Source: Chitinophagaceae bacterium
Lineage (GTDB): Bacteria; Bacteroidota; Bacteroidia; Chitinophagales; Chitinophagaceae
Reading direction: 5' to 3'
DNA: 64,000 nt
NCBI GenBank assembly: GCA_025934485.1
Contig: JAICXX010000001.1
Coordinates: 1 to 64,000 of the forward strand
Shown piece by piece: positions 58,407 through 64,000 of this stretch. A program made the position numbers and the translations under genes. Position 1 is the first letter of the stretch. Each line of letters starts with the position of its first letter. Below the pieces are notes generated by a model. That model did not search any database. It was given only the letters and a program-made list of their open reading frames with translations, and was not told the DNA's origin.

Positions 58407-60293
58407 ATGCTTATTACTTTCTTCAAGACTGCCTGGCGCAATATTGTCCGCGATAAAGTTTACAGCGGTATTGAATTTATCGGGACTGGCGACAGGGATG
58501 GCTGTCGCATTACTCATCGGGCTTTGGGTTCGCTATCAGCTCTCCTATGACCGATTTTTCGCCGGCTATGAGCGGGCCTGCCAGGTGCGATTCAACTATA
58601 GTGATCATGGCGTTATCCGGAACCAAACGGAGGTGTGTTTGCCGCTGGGCGATGCGTTGAAGAAGGATATCCCCGAGGTGGAGCATGTGGCGCCGGTTTT
58701 CGATATCGGGCAGCAGGTGATGGTGGTGAAGGACAAGCGTATCTATGGCGATGTGCAATATGTGGGGGGAGGAATTTTTGCGGGTGTTCCCTTTTGCGTT
58801 GTTGGCGGGTGATGCTAGTCAGGCGCTGAAAGGACCAAGCTCATCGGTGGTGATCACCGAGTCGACGGCGAGAAGGCTGTTCGGTACAGCGGATGCGCTG
58901 AACAGGACGGTACGTTTCGGGAGCGATTTTTTGAAAATGGCCACCGTTGTGCCGGATCAGCCTCGTAACAGCACTCACTGGTGACGCTGTCGGGGTGCCC
59001 TATGGAAACGGGTTGTTCTGGCTGATCATGCTTTCGGTCGTGTTCCTGACAGGGCTGCTCGCGGGGAGCCGGCCGGCCTTCTTTCTTTCTTCCTTCCAGC
59101 CGGTGAAAGTCTCAAAGGGGGATTTGACGACGTCCCGAAGATACCCGGGCCGGTGGTTCCGCCAAGGCTGGTCATCAAGGAAGGTGTTGGTGGTCCTGCA
59201 GTTCACCTGTAGCATCGCGCTGACCATCAGTACCATCACCGTCTATTAGCAGATACAATATGCCAAGAACCGGCCGAGTGGGTATGACCCGAGCGGGCTT
59301 ATCGTTTCGCGCGCCCATTCGTATGCGTTCGCGGCTTTCAAACAAGAGGCATTGGCATCCGGAGTGCTGAGCAATGTAACGCGTTCTTTAAACCCACAGA
59401 CGAACCCGGAAGAAAAGTTGAGGATCGACAATTGGCCGGGGCGGCTACCGGATGAGCCTTTGGCGCTGGCGGTGAATGCCGTTGACGATTCCGACTATTT
59501 CCGGACGCTGGGCATCGGCTTTGTTAGTGGAGATGATTTCAAGGGCAATGAAAAGGCGGATTCGAACAGTGTCATTCTGAACGAGACGGCTGTAACGCGG
59601 ATGCGATTGAAACAGCCATTGAACCAATGCGTGGACTGTTCGTTCCATGGCACCGCTCACCGCTTGCGAATCATCGGCGTGGTCAAGGACGCCCTGGCGC
59701 AAAACCCTTTTGGCGCGGCGGAGCCGGGGATGTTCCTGTATCAACCCACCTGGTCCTGGCAGTACACGATGCGGCCGGCGCCGATGGTATCCACGTCTGT
59801 GGCATTGGCAAAACTGAAGGCCATTTGCGAGAAATTTGCGCCGGATAAACCTTTTGCTTATAGTTTCGCCGACGAGACCTATGCTTCGAAATTTGCGATG
59901 GAGGTGTTGATCGGGCGGTTGGCTGGGATCTTCGGCGCGCTGGCGATCTTTATCTCCTGTCTTGGCCTTTTTGGGCTGGCGGCTTATACGGCCGAACAGC
60001 GCATCAGGGAGATCGGCATCCGCAAGGTGCTGGGGGCGACGGTGAGCCAGGTGTTGTTGCTGTTGTCCAGCGACTTTATCGTGCTGGTGGGGATCAGCTG
60101 TCTGATCGCGGCGCCTGTGGCCTGTTATTTCCTGCATCAGTGGCTGGCGGGATATTATTACCGGGTCACCATGAGCGAGCTGGTATTTGTTGCGGCGGCT
60201 TTGGTTGCGCTCGTCATTACGGCGATCACGGTGGGTTTCCAGAGTGTCAAGGCCGCGCTGACGAACCTCGTGAGCAATCCGCGGAGTGAGTAG
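58407..60293 (+). pseudogene. Degenerate MacB/FtsX-type ABC permease
   Basis: Successive frames MLITFFKTAWRNIVRDKVYS / VLNLSGLATGMAVALLIGLWVRYQLSYDRF / FLRVFPFALLAGDASQALKG / NGLFWLIMLSVVFLTGLLAGSRPAFFLSSFQPV; in-frame TAG at 59247; intact C-terminal FtsX part EIGIRKVLGATVSQVLLLLS. Confidence 0.88.
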
Positions 60294-60587
60294 GCCGGGA
60301 ACAGGGCTGGTTTGTGTCGCGCCGTGGTGATCTATTCGGGCTAGGTCGCCATTAAGATCAACGTCCTTAACTCATGCTTTATTGATTTACAGTCGACTCT
60401 TTCATTATTCTATTTTCAATTCCGAAATTATTAAGATATTATAGGCTCTTCAAATGAGGCACAGCGTATCCCGAATATTGGCTTAACGCTGAAGCTTTTT
60501 ACGAATCCAAAGGAACGTGCAAGGTTTTCGCAAACATTCACCGAAAATTACGCAACGGCAAAGACCGATATGATTAATTGGTCCTTC

Positions 60588-61091
60588 CTATTTGTTGCTG
60601 AGATAGGCGTCGAGCCAGCCCATCACTTTTTCCCAGATCCCGGCGTTGCCGTATGCGGCCTGCGGGCGACCGGCAAAGCCCTCGTCCCTGATCGTCACCA
60701 GCGTTCCATGAGGAGAAGCCTGGAATCGATAGGTAATCGTTGTCTCCCTTTCGCCCTGAAAAGGATGCGAAGAGAATCGCCTGGTCATCACCAGCTTGTT
60801 AGGGAAATCGAGCTCGCAGAATTCACCGAAACCATATACGACATTACCGTCGTTCAGTTGGACCGCCACGCTCCATGCGCCGCAAACCCGCAGGTCCGCT
60901 TTCCAGTTCGTTTGATAATAAAACCCGGGAAACTTCCACCAGTTCTCTATTTCCTTTGTAGTGAGGGCATTGAATACCTGTTCGGGCGTTCCACCAATCT
61001 CCGCAACGGCCAGGATCATCCCGCCGATGCCGTCGGCGACCGCTTTTGGGGCCTTTTTGCCTTCTTCCGGTGCTCTGAAATCTTGTTTCAT
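60588..61091 (-). CDS. SRPBCC/AHSA1-like domain protein
   Basis: EIGGTPEQVFNALTTKEIENWWKFPGFY...RVCGAWSVAVQLNDGNVVYGFGEFCELDFPNKLVMTRRF. Confidence 0.9.
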   Translation of the reverse strand: MKQDFRAPEEGKKAPKAVADGIGGMILAVAEIGGTPEQVFNALTTKEIENWWKFPGFYYQTNWKADLRVCGAWSVAVQLNDGNVVYGFGEFCELDFPNKLVMTRRFSSHPFQGERETTITYRFQASPHGTLVTIRDEGFAGRPQAAYGNAGIWEKVMGWLDAYLSNK

Positions 61092-61188
61092 GGCTTTTTA
61101 GTTTTGAAACAAAGCTAAACCGACCGGGTGACGAATAGCATATCGAAAATGGAGATAATCACTCGGCGCCCATTTACAGTCACGGGGC

Positions 61189-62525
61189 TCATTGTCCCGG
61201 CGGCAGGATCATGCTATTGACGGCGCTTTTTTGCTGGCATAGCTGTTCGACGTCGGAGGACCGGCGCGGCGCCTGCCATGACAGCAGCTCGTATTTTGTC
61301 TTGCCGATGCGTACATCGTCTTCGATGCGCACGCCGATATCCCACCATTTTTTATCACAGCCACTGCCCGCGGGGATATAGATACCGGGTTCCACGGTGA
61401 TGACCATGTTCTCTTTGAGATCTTGATCGTAGTTCCCGAGGTCGTGGACATCGAGACCGAGAAAATGGGAGCAGCTATGCGGATAATAGAGATATACCTG
61501 GTCCTTGCTTTTGATAATTCCCAGGTCGAGGAGGCCTTGTGCGAGGACTTCGGTAGCCTTTTTATTGAGGTCGCTAAAAGGGATTCCTTCGTGACACAGC
61601 GGGAAGATGGCTTCCTGCGCGCGATAAACGAGGTCATAGATCGCGCGCTGCTGGGGCGTGAATTTGCCCGTGGAGGGCACAGTGCGGGTGACGTCGGCGG
61701 AATAGCCGTGGTATTCGGCGCCGATATCCATGAGGACCATGTCCCGCTTGATGTTGACTCGGGTGTTCTCTTCGTAGTGGAGGATACAGCCGTTGGCTCC
61801 GGCGCCTGCGATGGAAGGATAACCCACGTATTCGGCGCCGAGCTTTTTATGTACGTATTCCTGCAAGCCCTGTAGCTCGGCTTCGCTCATGCCCGGCTGG
61901 ATCGCCTTCATGACTTCCGCGTGTGCGATGGCGGAGATAGAGACGGTCTTGCGCATCAGCGCGATCTCTTCCGGCGTTTTGATCTCGCGGAGCGAACCTA
62001 TGAGCCTGGTATAAAGAAAGGTGTTCCATTTTAGCGATGCGAGCTTGTCGCGGAGTCTGGCGAGGTCGGCGGAGTCTTTGCAGTTGACCAGGTCGGTGAC
62101 GAACTCGTTGTCACGCATCTTTGCGCTGGCCTCGCGGCGTTTGTTCATGTAGCCGATGACCCTTTGGAGATTCGAGGGAGTGGTCCGCTCGAGCATTGTC
62201 GACACCAGCTCCATGATCTCCGCGTTGTAGTCTGTGGACAAGGCCGCTTTTTTGCGGAAGGTCTGGTAAAGGTCGTAGAGATCGGCGGAGTCGCTGAGGT
62301 CATCGTGGATGTCATCCGGAATGCCGGCGAAAAGGACCTTGTCGAAGGCGGAAAAGTCCAGCGGATATTGTGCCAATTCGCTGCCGGTGTAGACCTGGTC
62401 GAACCCGAGTTGCGCTTTTACTTTTTCTACGCCGAGCCTTCGGCCGGTCCAGCTTTCCTGTTCGGGATCGCGGCGGCGGCGGTAAACACGATGAGAACGA
62501 GAAAGGTCACGATGGCAGGTTTCAT
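61189..62525 (-). pseudogene. M24 Xaa-Pro aminopeptidase (PepP-like), apparent N-terminal internal deletion with frame shift
   Basis: Catalytic domain intact (YPSIAGAGANGCILHYEENT, DIGAEYHGYSADVTRTVPSTGKFT, HFLGLDVHDLG, VTVEPGIYIP) but no ATG in frame; a signal-peptide-like MKPAIVTFLVLIVFTAAAA lies in another frame upstream. Confidence 0.72.
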
Positions 62526-62588
62526 TAGCAGTGGGTTTGACAGTAAAATAGCGTTTTTCCTACTATTATTTTTAGTAAATTTGGGACG

Positions 62589-63821
62589 ATGAAACGATCC
62601 GGTACAGCAGATCTTCCCTTGCACGGCGGCTTTGTACCGCAGTGGCTGGCGGAGCGTATGGCGCGGCTGGGTCTTGCGGTCACGGAGGCTTTGTTGTGCG
62701 ACTATGGCAAGAGTGAGGTGTTGAGGCGGCTGGGTGATCCCTTTTGGTTTCAGAGTCTGGGTGCGGTGATGGGCATGGACTGGCATTCTTCCGGTATAAC
62801 GACTTCAGTAATGGGGGCGCTGAAACGGGCGATCAATCCACATTCGCGGGAGCTGGGTATCTATATTTGTGGGGGCAAGGGCAGGTATTCGCGGCAGGCG
62901 CCTGCGGAGATCGTCAAGGTGTGTGAGAGTACGGGCCTCGACGCGGCGGAGCTGGTACGCAGCAGCCGGCTGAGCGCGAAGGTCGACAATACGGTGGTGC
63001 AGGATGGGTTTCAGCTATATCTGCATTCTTTTGTGATGAACGATCTTGGAGAGTGGACGGTGATCCAGCAAGGGATGAGCGATGCCAGCTCGATGGCGCG
63101 GCGTTATCACTGGCATTCCGCCGGGCTGCAATCCTTTGTGGAAGATCCGCATACGGCGATCTGCGGTGTCAACCAGGGTGAGATCTTGAATCTGGCCGAC
63201 CGGCAGGCCTCACCTGCCCGGCAGGGTGTCTTGTCGCTGACGCGGGAGAAGCCGGAGCTGATGATGCAGGATGTGAACCGGCTGGTGTTGCCGGCACGGC
63301 ATCTTCTGTTACCGAAGCGACATGATGTGCGGTCGGAAGACGTCGATCTGCGACGGCTGGGGGCGGTGTTATGGCTGGCGCATGACCGGCAGCCGGCCGA
63401 TTTCGAGGAGCTGGTGTTACTGGAGGGGGTGGGCCCGAGGACGTTGCAGTCGCTGGCGCTGGTGAGCGAGGTCATTCATGGAACGCCGGCGCGGTTTCGT
63501 GATCCTGCCCGTTTTGCCTTTGCGCATGGCGGCAAGGACGGTCATCCTTTCCCGGTGCCGGTGAACGTATATGACGAGACCATCGGCGTCCTGCAGACGG
63601 CGGTCCACCGGGCCAGGCTGGGTCAGAGCGATAAAATGGATGCGATCAGGAGTCTCAGCGAGCTGGCGCGTAAGGCGGAGGCGGGTTTCACGCCTTCCGG
63701 GGGGCTCGAAAAGTACGTGGAAAAAGAACGCAACGACTCGTGGAAATATGGCGGCCGTACCGTGATGGGGCATGCTACTCCGCCGCCGCGGCAAGGACCG
63801 CAGCAGCTGATGCTTTTTTAA
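62589..63821 (+). CDS. DUF763 domain-containing protein
   Basis: MKRSGTADLPLHGGFVPQWLAERMARLG, GMDWHSSGITTSVMGALKRAI, QDGFQLYLHSFVMNDLGEWTVIQQGMSD; HhH-like LLEGVGPRTLQSLALVSEVI. Confidence 0.93.
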   Translation: MKRSGTADLPLHGGFVPQWLAERMARLGLAVTEALLCDYGKSEVLRRLGDPFWFQSLGAVMGMDWHSSGITTSVMGALKRAINPHSRELGIYICGGKGRYSRQAPAEIVKVCESTGLDAAELVRSSRLSAKVDNTVVQDGFQLYLHSFVMNDLGEWTVIQQGMSDASSMARRYHWHSAGLQSFVEDPHTAICGVNQGEILNLADRQASPARQGVLSLTREKPELMMQDVNRLVLPARHLLLPKRHDVRSEDVDLRRLGAVLWLAHDRQPADFEELVLLEGVGPRTLQSLALVSEVIHGTPARFRDPARFAFAHGGKDGHPFPVPVNVYDETIGVLQTAVHRARLGQSDKMDAIRSLSELARKAEAGFTPSGGLEKYVEKERNDSWKYGGRTVMGHATPPPRQGPQQLMLF

Positions 63822-63976
63822 ACCTCACGTCCGCGCCGCCCCGACTTTTTAATGTCGCGGTTCCTGGCTATCAGAAGGTTGGCCTTGCTTTGGGTTTCCT
63901 GGGCCGTCAGCCATTTTTTTATGAGCTTTTTCAACGCCCTTTCTTTCTCGGCGTATTTCAGGGGATCAGTAATCAT
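63818..63976 (-). CDS. Small 52-aa basic hypothetical protein
   Basis: Manual translation MITDPLKYAEKERALKKLIKKWLTAQETQSKANLLIARNRDIKKSGRRGREV*; overlaps the DUF763 stop by 4 nt. Confidence 0.4.
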   Translation of the reverse strand: MITDPLKYAEKERALKKLIKKWLTAQETQSKANLLIARNRDIKKSGRRGREV

Positions 63977-64000
63977 AGTATTTTGCCTTAACCGTTTTCG

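Overview
This 64 kb window looks like the chromosome of a Bacteroidota species, probably in or near the Chitinophagaceae. The call rests on gliding genes gldH and gldA, a PKD protein with a T9SS-like C-terminal sorting domain, ECF sigma / anti-sigma / beta-barrel modules, LpxL and LpxD-like lipid A genes, and TAnnTTTG-type -7 promoter elements. Most of the window is ordinary core metabolism and envelope biology: pheS, mutL, eno, nth, acs/satP, kbl, tsaB, korA, a MacAB-TolC-type efflux operon, a FUSC transporter and others. No tRNA, rRNA, CRISPR array, prophage or intact transposase was recognised. Main points of interest: (1) an ECF sigma gene coupled by a 1-nt overlap to one protein that has a cytosolic stub, one TM helix, a long Pro/Ala/Thr linker and a beta-barrel-like C-terminus, while a second locus in the window has the same parts as separate genes; (2) two compact toxin-antitoxin-like cassettes (HTH-DUF433 + DUF5615/PIN-like; 55-aa ORF + ART/DUF3990-like); (3) an aminoglycoside-phosphotransferase-like kinase fused to a RapZ C-terminal domain next to an LpxL-type acyltransferase; (4) a dispersed two-hairpin REP-like element whose second stem varies but stays paired, plus several tandem intergenic repeats, one with compensatory changes; (5) two decaying genes, a MacB/FtsX-type permease and an M24 aminopeptidase. 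Gene calls come from reading the supplied translations and motifs; no homology search was run.
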